DNA from: Pseudomonas sp. H1h
GTDB lineage: Bacteria > Pseudomonadota > Gammaproteobacteria > Pseudomonadales > Pseudomonadaceae
Assembly (NCBI RefSeq): GCF_000633255.1
Contig: NZ_AYMJ01000011.1
Span: 186,001-250,000 of the forward strand
Direction: 5' to 3'
Length of the DNA stretch: 64,000 nt
The notes beneath the pieces were generated by a model that searched no databases, had not been told where the DNA came from, and saw only the letters and a program-made list of their open reading frames with translations. Positions within the stretch are counted from its first letter, which is position 1. Every line of letters begins with the position of its first letter. The position numbers and the translations under genes were made by a program. Below, one piece after another: positions 1 to 8,371 of this stretch.

Positions 1-34
1 CGTCATCGTCGTGGGAGGCATTTACAGACGCCAT
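1..34 (-). CDS. start of the next gene of the operon (partial)
   Basis: Only the first eleven codons (MASVNASHDDD) are in the window. An ATG at 32-34 (complement) is preceded by a GAGGAG ribosome site, and the gene lies 11 bases after the stop of the ExbB-like gene. An ExbD/TolR-type partner is the expected neighbour of an ExbB protein, but these residues are too few to show it, so the identity is inferred from context only. Confidence 0.5.
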   Translation of the reverse strand, partial: MASVNASHDDD

Positions 35-45
35 GTCAGTGCTCC

Positions 46-1845
46 TCAGGCCGGTACGGAGTGGTTGGCATGATGGCCGCGCGGGTGCGACGCCTCACTG
101 ATCTGGCTCTCGCCATGTAACTCCGCCAGACGGGTGATGAATTCATCGACGAACACGCGCATGTCGGCGCTGACCTCCTTGTTGCGGGTGATCAGGCGGT
201 TGTAGCCAAACAGCGCCGGGATCGCGACGAACAGGCCCATGGCGGTGGCGAGCAACGCAGCGGCCATGCCCGGGGCGATGGCGTTGATGTTGACGTCGCC
301 GGCCATTGCGGTGCCGAGGAACACCACCATGATCCCCAGCACGGTCCCGAGCAGGCCGATGTACGGGCCGCCGGCGATGGCGTTGGACAGGGTCGAGAGT
401 TTCGAGCTGAGCGCCTGGTTCTCGCGGGTTCGCACACCGTCCATCGAGCAGCGGATGGCTTCGATGGTTGCGGCGGACACCGAGGAGGTATCGGCGCCCT
501 GCTCGCGACGGGTGCGGATCTCCTTGACCGCCACCGAGTACAGGCGCCACAGCGGCGAATGCTGCAGGCGCTGGGCCAGTTGCGCGTCGTCGGCGAACAT
601 TTCCAGGCGTGTGCCGACCTTGGCGAACTGTACGCGGAAGTCTTCGTTGGCCGCCGTGACGCGGCTCAGAGTGCGGTTCTTGCGCAGCATGATGATCCAC
701 GACTGGAACATCATCAGCACCAGCACGGCGATAATCACCCAGGCGTCCACCGGCACCGCGTTGAGCAGAAAACCGAGGCTGCCGAAACCGAAACCGGACT
801 GTTCTTCGTCGACGCCGTAGGCCACCAGTTTCGACTCGGCGCCTTGCGAGCTCGCGTCAGCCAGCAACAGCGGCGCCGGGCGAGCGACTTTCGACAGGCG
901 CAGTTCGTCGATGGCGCCCACGAACGGTTGGTAAGGCCCTTCGTGCAGATCGGCGCCAATGGCCATGACCGAATTGAACGCCGGCATGGCCTGGGCCAGA
1001 GCCGCACCTTCACGACCGTTGAGGTAGAGCGTCACTTTCGAGCCTTCGGCGGTCACCGCGACGTGCTGCCATTGGCCAGGATTCAGCGGTTGAGTGGCGA
1101 CGGCGCGCTGGCCGTCGATCTCCACGAACGGCACGCCCTGATTCACACCGATCAGCAGGCTGTTGGTGCCTTCGCGGCGGGCCAGGATCAATTGCTCGCC
1201 ATTGGCCTGATCCAGTCGCAGCCAGGCACTGAAGGTGAATGCGCTGCCGGCGTTGTGCTGCAGCGACGCACTGGCCGGCAGCAGCAATGGCTGACCGCTG
1301 AACTGCAAGGCGCGCCCTACTACGCCGTCAATCGCGGCGCCGGTCGCGCTCTGCGCGGTGTTGCCGTAAGCAGTGGTGTCTTTCGCCGGGGTGCCAGTGT
1401 CGCCCTCGAAGTGATAAAGCGCGGTGTAATTCGGATCGAATGTCAGTTGGCCGTTGCCGGTGGCCGGCGCTTTCTGGTTGCCGTAGTACATCCAGATGTC
1501 CTGGCGCTGGCCGCCCTCGACATTCGGCACGTCGACCCAGATCAGCGCCATGCCCATCAGCGCGTCGAAGCTTTCGATCTGGTGGTTGAGCACGGTCTTG
1601 TCGTCGGCGGCAACGAAGCGCAGGTCCGAGCCGTCTTCTTTCACGCCATCAAACGTGAAGTTGCCAGTGTGCAGGCGCACCAGCAGCGCGGTGCGGCCCA
1701 GCGCCTGATTGATTCCGGCGCCCTGCGGCGTGGTATCGACGGCGATCTGTTTGCGGTAGTGCCAGTCGTCCTGCCACCAGGCCTGAGCCGTGGCCGGGAG
1801 CACGAAGCCCAGGCAGATCAACAACGAAAGAATGAGGCGCTGCAT
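46..1845 (-). CDS. MotA/TolQ/ExbB proton-channel protein with DUF2341 and LamG-like N-terminal regions
   Basis: This 599-residue protein starts with a signal peptide (LILSLLICLGFVLPATAQA). A DUF2341-type region follows (about 25-140, starting at WWQDDWHYRKQI), then a LamG/concanavalin-like beta domain (about 140-345). A membrane segment lies near 370-385, and the C-terminal half is a MotA/TolQ/ExbB channel (about 395-580) with the family-type segment GGPYIGLLGTVLGIMVVF. Ordinary ExbB proteins are about 230-250 residues and lack the large periplasmic extension. The family converts proton motive force into work on the outer membrane, usually with ExbD and TonB. The start has AAGGAG seven bases upstream. 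The gene is 12 bases downstream of a TpsB transporter, which suggests that the energised complex serves that secretion system, possibly by sensing surface glycan or protein. That role is inference. Confidence 0.88.
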   Translation of the reverse strand: MQRLILSLLICLGFVLPATAQAWWQDDWHYRKQIAVDTTPQGAGINQALGRTALLVRLHTGNFTFDGVKEDGSDLRFVAADDKTVLNHQIESFDALMGMALIWVDVPNVEGGQRQDIWMYYGNQKAPATGNGQLTFDPNYTALYHFEGDTGTPAKDTTAYGNTAQSATGAAIDGVVGRALQFSGQPLLLPASASLQHNAGSAFTFSAWLRLDQANGEQLILARREGTNSLLIGVNQGVPFVEIDGQRAVATQPLNPGQWQHVAVTAEGSKVTLYLNGREGAALAQAMPAFNSVMAIGADLHEGPYQPFVGAIDELRLSKVARPAPLLLADASSQGAESKLVAYGVDEEQSGFGFGSLGFLLNAVPVDAWVIIAVLVLMMFQSWIIMLRKNRTLSRVTAANEDFRVQFAKVGTRLEMFADDAQLAQRLQHSPLWRLYSVAVKEIRTRREQGADTSSVSAATIEAIRCSMDGVRTRENQALSSKLSTLSNAIAGGPYIGLLGTVLGIMVVFLGTAMAGDVNINAIAPGMAAALLATAMGLFVAIPALFGYNRLITRNKEVSADMRVFVDEFITRLAELHGESQISEASHPRGHHANHSVPA

Positions 1846-1857
1846 GAACGTGCTCCT

Positions 1858-3456
1858 TTAGAAAGTGGCTTGAAGGTTGAAGTGCAGGCGCGATTCCTGT
1901 TTCGAGGTATTCGGCCCTTCGAGTAGCGGATAGCCCCAGTCGAGGCTGCCGGACAGCCATTTGCTGAGGCTGGCGCGGGTGCCCAGGCCGACGCTGGCCA
2001 AGGCGTAACTGGCGTCCTGGTCCGGAAGTTCGTCGCGCAGATACAGTTGCGCGCCTTCGGCAAAGGCGTAGAAACGCCATTCCTGCATCCAGTTGCCGGC
2101 GTACTTGGCGAGCGACGGTGTGCGCAGCTCCTGGCTCAGCAGCACGCCGTCATCAGCGGTGCGCTCAGCCGCCAGGTAGCCGCGCACCGAGGTCGCGCCG
2201 CCGGCGGAGAATTGTTCGTTGGAAACCAGTGGCCCCGACGCCAACTGGAACGCGCCTTTGCTCGCGCTCTGCCAATCGTTGTCGAAGGTCCAGGTGAAGT
2301 TGCTGTCGCCTTTGAGCACGGCGAAACTCGGCTTGGCGCGGTAGCGTTTGTAGTCGAATTCTTCGTCGGAGCTGCCGTAGCCAAAAAGGCTGCGCGTGGC
2401 CGCCACCAGACTCAGGCCGAGGCCCAGCTGGCTTTTTTCGGTGTAGCGAAAGCCGTTGTAGGCGAAGGTGAACGGCGCGTATTTGAGCGGCACCTTGTCG
2501 CTCTCGCCGGACAGGGTCAGGCGCTCGTCGAAGTTCTTGAAGTCGATGCCCGCCGACAGCGAGTTCGACCAACTGCCGCTGGACGGCAGCGTGTAGATCG
2601 CCGACACGCCGTAGGAATGGCCCTTGCCCAACACGTTGCTGCCGCCGATGGTGGCGACGTTACTGTCGGACTGGTAACCAGAAAACTGCACGCTCCAGCG
2701 ATCGGTCAGTGGCGCGGTGTAGGACCCCGACCAGACCTTGGCGTTGTCGGTGTCCTGCGGCGCGGTGAAGTACGTCAGGTTGATGCTGTGGCCAAGCTGC
2801 CAGAGGTTGTTGTAGCCGAGGCTGGTCACGGCGCGCAGTTTTTCGGTGTCGGCGCTGTAGTCGTTGTTGAGGCCGACACTGGCACTCCACGGGTTCTGGT
2901 CTTCGACCTGCAAATCCACGTCCATGGTGCCGGGGCGCTGACCTTCACGCACCAGCGGCATGACCTGACGGCCCGGGGTCTTGTTCAGTTGCGCCAGCTC
3001 GCCCTGGACCTTGGCGAAGTCCGGCACCTGGCCTTCCTTCAGCGCCGGCACGTTGTCGCGAATGTCCAGCGGCGAATAGTGTTTGGCGCCGACCACACGC
3101 ACCCGGCCAACCTTGGTTTCGCTGACTTGCAGGTAGACGATGCCATCCGCCACCGCTTGCTCCGGCAGTTCGACGAACACCGATTGGTAGCCGCGCTCCT
3201 GGTAGGCCTTCTGCAACGCATCACGGGCGCCTTCAATATCGCTCATGCCCTTTTGCGGGCCGAGAAACGGGTACACCGCCTCTTCAATCGCCCGGGCGTC
3301 GAGCACCGTGTTGCCGCGCACGAAGTATTCATTGACGTCCACCAGGCGCTGCGGCGCGGCGTTTTCGGCAGCCTCGTCGGCGAACGCCGGATGAGCGCCG
3401 GCCGTCACCAGCAGCCAGCCCCACAGCGCCAGCCGTGACGTGAAAATCTGATCCAC
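1858..3456 (-). CDS. TpsB / ShlB-FhaC-HecB family outer-membrane transporter
   Basis: This 532-residue protein has a signal peptide, a POTRA_2-type domain (about 35-110, 'EYFVRGNTVLDARAIEEAVYPFLG'-like core), a second POTRA segment to about 190, and a C-terminal 16-strand barrel ending in aromatic F. The barrel includes the family region 'SVRGYLAAERTADDGVLLSQELR' near 420-445. TpsB proteins export large beta-helical TpsA exoproteins, such as haemolysins and adhesins, across the outer membrane. The start is GTG with AGGGGG just upstream. It is the promoter-proximal gene of the ExbB-like operon. No TpsA partner is present in the window, so it may lie to the left of base 1 or elsewhere. Confidence 0.92.
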   Translation of the reverse strand: MDQIFTSRLALWGWLLVTAGAHPAFADEAAENAAPQRLVDVNEYFVRGNTVLDARAIEEAVYPFLGPQKGMSDIEGARDALQKAYQERGYQSVFVELPEQAVADGIVYLQVSETKVGRVRVVGAKHYSPLDIRDNVPALKEGQVPDFAKVQGELAQLNKTPGRQVMPLVREGQRPGTMDVDLQVEDQNPWSASVGLNNDYSADTEKLRAVTSLGYNNLWQLGHSINLTYFTAPQDTDNAKVWSGSYTAPLTDRWSVQFSGYQSDSNVATIGGSNVLGKGHSYGVSAIYTLPSSGSWSNSLSAGIDFKNFDERLTLSGESDKVPLKYAPFTFAYNGFRYTEKSQLGLGLSLVAATRSLFGYGSSDEEFDYKRYRAKPSFAVLKGDSNFTWTFDNDWQSASKGAFQLASGPLVSNEQFSAGGATSVRGYLAAERTADDGVLLSQELRTPSLAKYAGNWMQEWRFYAFAEGAQLYLRDELPDQDASYALASVGLGTRASLSKWLSGSLDWGYPLLEGPNTSKQESRLHFNLQATF

Positions 3457-3529
3457 ACTACCCCCTGAATTCGCGATGTCCTGTTGGCGCAGCTGCGCGC
3501 CTTGTGTGTTGCGTCAATGGCTGGTGCGG

Positions 3530-4141
3530 CTAATTGCTGACGTGCGAAGCACCGCTGTGCTTGCCGAGCCAGGTGTGCAGCAGCGCGAAGTTCAAGGAGA
3601 ACTCGGGCATTTGCAGCAAGGCTCCGCAGAACACTTCGCCGATGATTTTTTGAATGAGCAGCACCGCACGGGGCTCATTGAGCAGTGTGGCGATGTCGCG
3701 ACTGAGGACGTTGAAGCTCCAGACTTTCTGGTTCAGGCCGAGGCCGACGAACCAGCGGAACAGCAGGTTGTAATTGAGCTGTTCATACAGTTGCTGCTCG
3801 CTGGGCACCGAATACAGCAGCTGCAGGAGCAGGATGTGCATGACCGTTTGCGCGGGGATCAGCATGCCGGGCTCGGCATTGAGGTCGTGCAGAAGGCCTT
3901 GGTGGGCATCGAGCATGTCGTCGATCTGCGGGCGCAGCAACACCAGCGAATGGCCCGGCGGAATGTAGCTGGAGACCTCTTTCAAGGCGCCCTGCCAATC
4001 ATCCTGCGACACGATCCAGACCCACGGCGCACCGTAGCGATACACCGAAACCGGCTTCTTGCGCGCCGCTTCGACGATCTTCGACAGGCGCTGATCAAGC
4101 TCCTGCATGCCCACTTTCGAGTAGCGTTCCATAGTCCCCAT
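3530..4141 (-). CDS. Phd-like N-terminus fused to an IS5-type transposase N-terminal (DUF772/InsH) domain
   Basis: This 203-residue protein has two parts. Residues 1-50 (MERYSKVGMQELDQRLSKIV, then VSVYRYGAPWVWIVSQDDW) resemble Phd/YefM antitoxin DNA-binding domains. Residues 65-165 match the DUF772 N-terminal domain of IS5/IS1182-type transposases, with 'LLLQLLYSVPSEQQLYEQL' and 'NLLFRWFVGLGLNQKVW'. The catalytic DDE domain is absent, no inverted repeats are seen, and the reading frame is intact. It therefore looks like a domesticated DNA-binding protein rather than an active transposase. The two candidate starts (residue 1 or MERY at residue 4) cannot be separated. Confidence 0.72.
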   Translation of the reverse strand: MGTMERYSKVGMQELDQRLSKIVEAARKKPVSVYRYGAPWVWIVSQDDWQGALKEVSSYIPPGHSLVLLRPQIDDMLDAHQGLLHDLNAEPGMLIPAQTVMHILLLQLLYSVPSEQQLYEQLNYNLLFRWFVGLGLNQKVWSFNVLSRDIATLLNEPRAVLLIQKIIGEVFCGALLQMPEFSLNFALLHTWLGKHSGASHVSN

Positions 4142-4292
4142 TGCCTCACTCCCGGCGTCCCGCCTCGGCTTGTGAAAAGCGCCCTGTTGGGCCCCTCAAG
4201 CGCGTTACATAGGCATGACCGGACTGGCTATGTGCTACCGAACTTTTGTCATGAAAGCTTCATTAATGAATTGGAGGAGAACCTGCAGGCGT

Positions 4293-4330
4293 AAAAAAAC
4301 CGTGGGATCGAGCCTGTTCGCTCCCACGGT
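4293..4330 (-). terminator. rho-independent terminator
   Basis: A perfect 9-bp stem (ACCGTGGGA/TCCCACGGT) is followed on the minus strand by seven T. It ends the transcript of the 134-residue gene to its right. The stem (GTGGGAGCGAACAGGCTCG...) resembles a Pseudomonas REP sequence. Confidence 0.85.
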
Positions 4331-4358
4331 GTTAGCTGACGCAGAGAAACGCGGAGAA

Positions 4359-4763
4359 TCAGTTTTTCAGATCAAACGCGCCATTGGTGATGCTCAGTTT
4401 TTTTGGCCCTTGTGGATCACTGTCAGCGTCGGCGCTCATTTCAAGGTTGAATGTGCCACTGATTGCCACCACGCCAGCCTCAATGGTGGCCTTCAGAGAA
4501 CCAGACGTAGCGGTATATTTGAAATTGAAATCATCATTCCGGGAAATATATTTAATCACGGGCAGTTGCTCATCTTTGAACGTTTTTGTTCCATCAAACT
4601 TCTCGATATCCATTGAAAACCAACCGCCAGACTTGGCACCAATACGCTGGATTGCAACCACTTTAAACAGGTTGCCAACTTCGCTGAGCGTGAGCTCACT
4701 GGCCTTAAAATTCCCAAGCTCACTGGCTTCAAAGCTAAATTTACCGGTAGTCGCCATTTTCAT
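4359..4763 (-). CDS. unidentified 134-residue protein
   Basis: I do not recognise the family. The protein (MKMATTGKFSFEASELGNF...) has no signal peptide, membrane segment or cysteine. Alternating hydrophobic and polar residues suggest an all-beta fold. It is monocistronic with its own terminator 29 bases downstream. The ribosome site is weak (AGGT). Confidence 0.6.
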   Translation of the reverse strand: MKMATTGKFSFEASELGNFKASELTLSEVGNLFKVVAIQRIGAKSGGWFSMDIEKFDGTKTFKDEQLPVIKYISRNDDFNFKYTATSGSLKATIEAGVVAISGTFNLEMSADADSDPQGPKKLSITNGAFDLKN

Positions 4764-4930
4764 TACCTATCCATAAAAGGAGTCTATGAAGAACGCCTAA
4801 AGGTAATGCTCTCCCCTTCAACGACGACGCCATGAGGCCGATTATTGCGCGCACCAGAAACGCGCCGTCTACTGTCAAACCTGACAGTGGACAGGTTCTG
4901 ATATCGGTAACACGCGCTGTGATTCGGCCG

Positions 4931-6214
4931 TCAGCTGTACACAGGCCAGGTGTCGACGATTCTGCCGTCGCGCACCGCCAGCAGATCACCGAACTGCAGC
5001 AGCACCGCCTCGGTCTGGGTCGGGCGCAGGAATACTTGATCCTCAACGGTCAAACCCACGGCATTCGAGCCGTTGACCATCTCTTGATTGGAGCTGCGGC
5101 CATAGACGCTGTTGCTCTGCAAACCGGGCGGCGATTCGAACTCGGCCATCCAGTTGCCGCCGTAAATGAAGAAAGTCTGGCGCTGGTTGGTGTCCCACCA
5201 TGAGAACAGCCTGGATTTATCGTCGAGCGCCGGGATGTTCACCGCACCGGTGCTTTTCAATACTGGCGTGGCGATGTAAACCGCGGGCTCATGTTCGACC
5301 AGCGACGGCAAATCATAGTGCGTCGGTTTGAGCATCGCCGTGCCCACCGAAACCTCGGTGCTGAGTTTCTCGTTTTCGTGGATGCGGTAGCTCGGACTGC
5401 CAGCGGTGTTCAGGCACAGGCCGTCATGCCAAAGCGCCGGAAACTGCTGGCGGGTGAAGTCCACACAACGCTGGTAAATCACCATCACCTTGGCGAACAG
5501 CTCTTCAGGCGAGCCGAGAATCCCCGGCACACCCATGCCCACGAACGGGTCGTAGCCCATGAACCCGGCGAACTGCAGATGCTGCGCATTGGCGCTGATC
5601 AGCGTGAGCATCTGCCCCAACACCTTCACATCACTGACCCCGCCACGATGCAAGCCGACATCCAGTTCGATGTTGATGCGCATCCGTGTGCCCAGCCCCT
5701 GTGCCAACGCGAGGTATTGCTGCAAGCGTTCCGGCCCGTCCAGCAGCCATTGCAGTTGTCTGGAAGGATCGAATGGGCCTTTGTGGATTTGATAGAACAG
5801 CTCGGCCGAACGCACCGGCAACGGCTTGCCGAGCAGGATGTCGGACTGGGGAAATGTGACCGCATCGTGGTTGAGAAACGGCTGGTGAAAGGACATGAGT
5901 TTTTGCGTTCCGGCCCGTTGCGCGATGTAGTTCAAGAGGCCCGGTGATGGCAGGGATTTTTCCACCAGCCGCAGTTGCTTGCCGCCGCGTCTGACCGACT
6001 GCATCACCACGTCGATGTTGTGGTCCAGGCGATCCAGATCAATCAGCAACACCGGACGCATCGGGCCGTTGTCCTTCAGTTCTTTATTCAGCGCGCGGTA
6101 ATACTCGCTGTACGGCCCGCCACGATCACCCGGTCGCAGCCAGGCCCCCACACCCACCAGCAAAGCGCCGAAACCCAGCGTGCCGAGCAGAAAATTGCGT
6201 CGGTTGACCGCCAT
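4931..6214 (-). CDS. DSD1-like PLP enzyme (alanine racemase N-terminal fold), Tat-exported
   Basis: This 427-residue protein has a twin-arginine signal (RRNFLLGTLGFGALLVGVGAW). A barrel of the alanine-racemase/D-threonine-aldolase type follows, starting at 'RPVLLIDLDRLDHNI'. The probable PLP lysine is in 'LRLVEKSLPSPG' (about residue 85). The C-terminus is of the D-Ser dehydratase-like type, and 'GVGAW' through 'SPSYRIHENEKLSTEVSVGT' is typical. The likely activity is lyase or aldolase action on a D-hydroxy amino acid in the periplasm, but the substrate cannot be read from sequence. Its ATG overlaps the TGA of the upstream FAD oxidase (TGATG), indicating translational coupling. Confidence 0.82.
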   Translation of the reverse strand: MAVNRRNFLLGTLGFGALLVGVGAWLRPGDRGGPYSEYYRALNKELKDNGPMRPVLLIDLDRLDHNIDVVMQSVRRGGKQLRLVEKSLPSPGLLNYIAQRAGTQKLMSFHQPFLNHDAVTFPQSDILLGKPLPVRSAELFYQIHKGPFDPSRQLQWLLDGPERLQQYLALAQGLGTRMRINIELDVGLHRGGVSDVKVLGQMLTLISANAQHLQFAGFMGYDPFVGMGVPGILGSPEELFAKVMVIYQRCVDFTRQQFPALWHDGLCLNTAGSPSYRIHENEKLSTEVSVGTAMLKPTHYDLPSLVEHEPAVYIATPVLKSTGAVNIPALDDKSRLFSWWDTNQRQTFFIYGGNWMAEFESPPGLQSNSVYGRSSNQEMVNGSNAVGLTVEDQVFLRPTQTEAVLLQFGDLLAVRDGRIVDTWPVYS

Positions 6215-7608
6215 CAGCTCACCCCCAGAATCGACGACAGATGTGCGTTGAGAAACCTTCCGCTCGGATCAAGCGCCTGACGCACCTCGACGAACTCGCG
6301 CCAGCGCGGGTACAACGGCTGCAAGGTTCGCGCGTTGAGCGTATGCAACTTGCCCCAGTGCGGGCGGCCGTTGTACTTCCAGAAGATCGGCTCGACCGCC
6401 GCAAAGAAGTTGTGATGATCCATCTGGTAATGCTGGTGCACCGAGATCGAACAGCTGTCGCGCCCCTCGAACATGCTCAGCGCAATGTCGTCGGCCTTGA
6501 CGTAGCGGTACTCGATGGGAAACCAGGTGCGCAGGTCCTTGTCCTGGATCAGCTTGAGGATTTCACGCAGGCAGGCCGGGCCGTGCTCAGCAGGCACCGA
6601 GTATTCCATCTCGTTGAAACGCACGGTGCGCACGTTGGCGTAGATGTCGAACGAGTCGCCCACCCGATCATCGAAACTCGCCAGATAGCGCAGACTGTTG
6701 AGCAGCGTGCGACGCAGGTCGGGGAAGTCGCTGCCGTACTTGTCGATCTTCTCGATCAGGGTCACGAACTCGTTACCACCCTCCTCTTCAGGTGGAATCG
6801 GCGGCGTGGCCGGGTCGCTGGTTTCGTTGAGGGCGATGGACAACGCGTAATCGGAATGGGTGACCACCAGCATTTCCCAGTGCTGGTTCTCGCGGGTGTT
6901 CTTGTCGAGGTCTTCCAGCAATTCTTCGGTCTTGGCGATCCACTGACGTTCGCGCAGGCGATAGGCCGGACGGTTTTGCAGGCGGATTTTCGTCGCCACA
7001 CCCAATGCGCCAAGCGACACCCGCGCAGCATTGAACACCTCAGGATGGCGTTGGCTGTCGCAGTCCAGCACGTCGCCACTGGCCGTCACCAACTGCATGC
7101 CGCAGACATGCGCCGAGTACGACTGAAAGGTTTTGCCGGTGCCATGGGTCGAAGTGGCAATCGCCCCGGCGAGGGTCTGGTAATCGATGTCGGCCATGTT
7201 CTGCAATGCCTGCCCGATGTCCTTCAACGGCAGGCCCATACGCGACATCGGCGTGCCCGCGGCAAATTCGGCCTGCAGGGCTTTCGGGTCGTGATCCAGC
7301 AGGCCGGTGAAATAACTCAGCGACAACAGCGTACCGTCGGTGGGCACCAGCGCACTGAAAGAATGCGCCGAGCCGACCGGACGGATCTTGCCCTGAGCCT
7401 GGCGAATCGCCGAGGTCAATTCATCGAGATTTTTCGGTGCCAGCCGCGCTGCCGGCAGGCAACTCTGCCCGCCCGACCAGTTACGCCAGGGGATCAATCG
7501 CGGGGCGCGCATCAACTGCCCCAGTGCGGGGTTGGCCGCCAGCGCACTGAACGCACCGACGATACTTGCCCGTTGCAACAACTGACGCCGGGTCAGATCC
7601 ATGGTCAT
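6214..7608 (-). CDS. FAD-linked oxidase of the D-arabinono-1,4-lactone oxidase (ALO) family, exported
   Basis: This 464-residue protein has an RRQLLQRASIVGAFSALAANPALG Tat-type leader (positions 6-29). The FAD-binding PCMH fold (about 45-215) contains 'PVGSAHSFSALVPTDGTLLS' and 'LAGAIATSTHGTGK'. A C-terminal ALO domain ends in 'FVEVRQALDPSGRFLNAHLS'. The family oxidises aldonolactones or sugars, passing electrons to oxygen or a carrier. The small cytochrome c encoded 10 bases upstream is the natural electron acceptor here, which is inference from context. It is the middle gene of a three-gene operon. Confidence 0.86.
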   Translation of the reverse strand: MTMDLTRRQLLQRASIVGAFSALAANPALGQLMRAPRLIPWRNWSGGQSCLPAARLAPKNLDELTSAIRQAQGKIRPVGSAHSFSALVPTDGTLLSLSYFTGLLDHDPKALQAEFAAGTPMSRMGLPLKDIGQALQNMADIDYQTLAGAIATSTHGTGKTFQSYSAHVCGMQLVTASGDVLDCDSQRHPEVFNAARVSLGALGVATKIRLQNRPAYRLRERQWIAKTEELLEDLDKNTRENQHWEMLVVTHSDYALSIALNETSDPATPPIPPEEEGGNEFVTLIEKIDKYGSDFPDLRRTLLNSLRYLASFDDRVGDSFDIYANVRTVRFNEMEYSVPAEHGPACLREILKLIQDKDLRTWFPIEYRYVKADDIALSMFEGRDSCSISVHQHYQMDHHNFFAAVEPIFWKYNGRPHWGKLHTLNARTLQPLYPRWREFVEVRQALDPSGRFLNAHLSSILGVS

Positions 7609-7618
7609 GCGCGCGCTC

Positions 7619-7972
7619 TTATTGTGGGAGGGGCTGGTCGGCCATGAAGCCGATCAGTTGCAGGAATTGTTCTTCGGTGCACTCGACGCACTGGCCCATC
7701 GGCGGCATGCCGTTGTAGCCATTTATCGCATGGTCAAGCAGCGTGTCGACACCTTGCTGAATGCGTGGCGCCCAGGCTTTGCGATCACCGGTGAGCGGCG
7801 CGTTGGCCGCTGGGTTGGCGTGGCACAGCTGGCAGCTGTTGGTGTAGATCTGCGCCAGCGCCGGGTCCTGGGGAATGGCAGTGTTGTGGGTGGCCGGGGG
7901 TTTGGGCTCCTCGCCGCAACCGGGCAGCACCATGGCCAGTGCCAGCAATAAAGAGAGTCGGATGGCCCGCAT
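7619..7972 (-). CDS. small lipoprotein cytochrome c (c5-like)
   Basis: This 117-residue protein has a lipoprotein signal ending in the lipobox LPGC. It has one haem-binding CQLCH motif and a distal methionine in 'YNGMPPMGQC', followed by a Cys pair as in cytochrome c5. The start chosen is MRAIRLSLLL, which has GAGG upstream; a longer in-frame start at 8011 lacks these features. It is the first gene of the operon with the ALO oxidase and the PLP enzyme, and probably relays their electrons. Confidence 0.85.
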   Translation of the reverse strand: MRAIRLSLLLALAMVLPGCGEEPKPPATHNTAIPQDPALAQIYTNSCQLCHANPAANAPLTGDRKAWAPRIQQGVDTLLDHAINGYNGMPPMGQCVECTEEQFLQLIGFMADQPLPQ

Positions 7973-8135
7973 AACAATCCTCGCGTGAGTGCCGCTTATT
8001 GTTGTGATCACACCTTAAGGCAGCGACGTCAGCGGGTTGAGGGCATTGCAGGACAACGAAGGGGGCTTCGTGGGCCAGCCGCTCGCACACTGGATCGGTG
8101 GCGCACGCAAAACGTGTGTTCACCGCGATTGACAC

Positions 8136-8223
8136 TGTGGGAGCGGGCTTGCTCGCGAAGAGGCTTCCAGTCAACAACTGCATTGAATGACCCAGCGCAC
8201 TCGCGAGCACACCGCCACGCCCA
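8136..8223 (+). repeat. REP/REPIN-like inverted pair
   Basis: TGTGGGAGCGGGCTTGCTCG (8136-8155, continuing CGAA) is the core of the short palindromic repeat common in fluorescent pseudomonads. About 38 bases on, CTCGCGAGCACACC...CGCCCAC (8200-8223) reads as a degenerate copy in inverse orientation. The 400-base gap between the cytochrome and gapN holds this, an 11-bp-spaced direct repeat CGTGACATT (8267, 8278), and no gene. Confidence 0.7.
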
Positions 8224-8371
8224 CGATAGATGTCGCGTGCCTCTTAGAGCTCTGTTCTGCGCCTTGCGTGACATTCGCGTGACATTGGCGGGTTTAAATT
8301 TCGGCGTATTCAGGCGTATAACCTGTAAAGACTTTTTGATTGGTATGCGGACATCAACACGGGGTAGCGAC

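Noticed and set aside
559..1926. Long rightward frame of 455 codons opposite the ExbB-like gene
   Set aside because: His/Gln/Arg-rich composition typical of the antisense strand of a high-GC gene; the leftward gene has domains and a ribosome site.
2047..3438. Rightward frame of 463 codons opposite tpsB
   Set aside because: Antisense shadow; the TpsB frame has POTRA and barrel features.
3530..4141. Active insertion sequence
   Set aside because: The DDE catalytic domain, terminal inverted repeats and target duplication are all absent.
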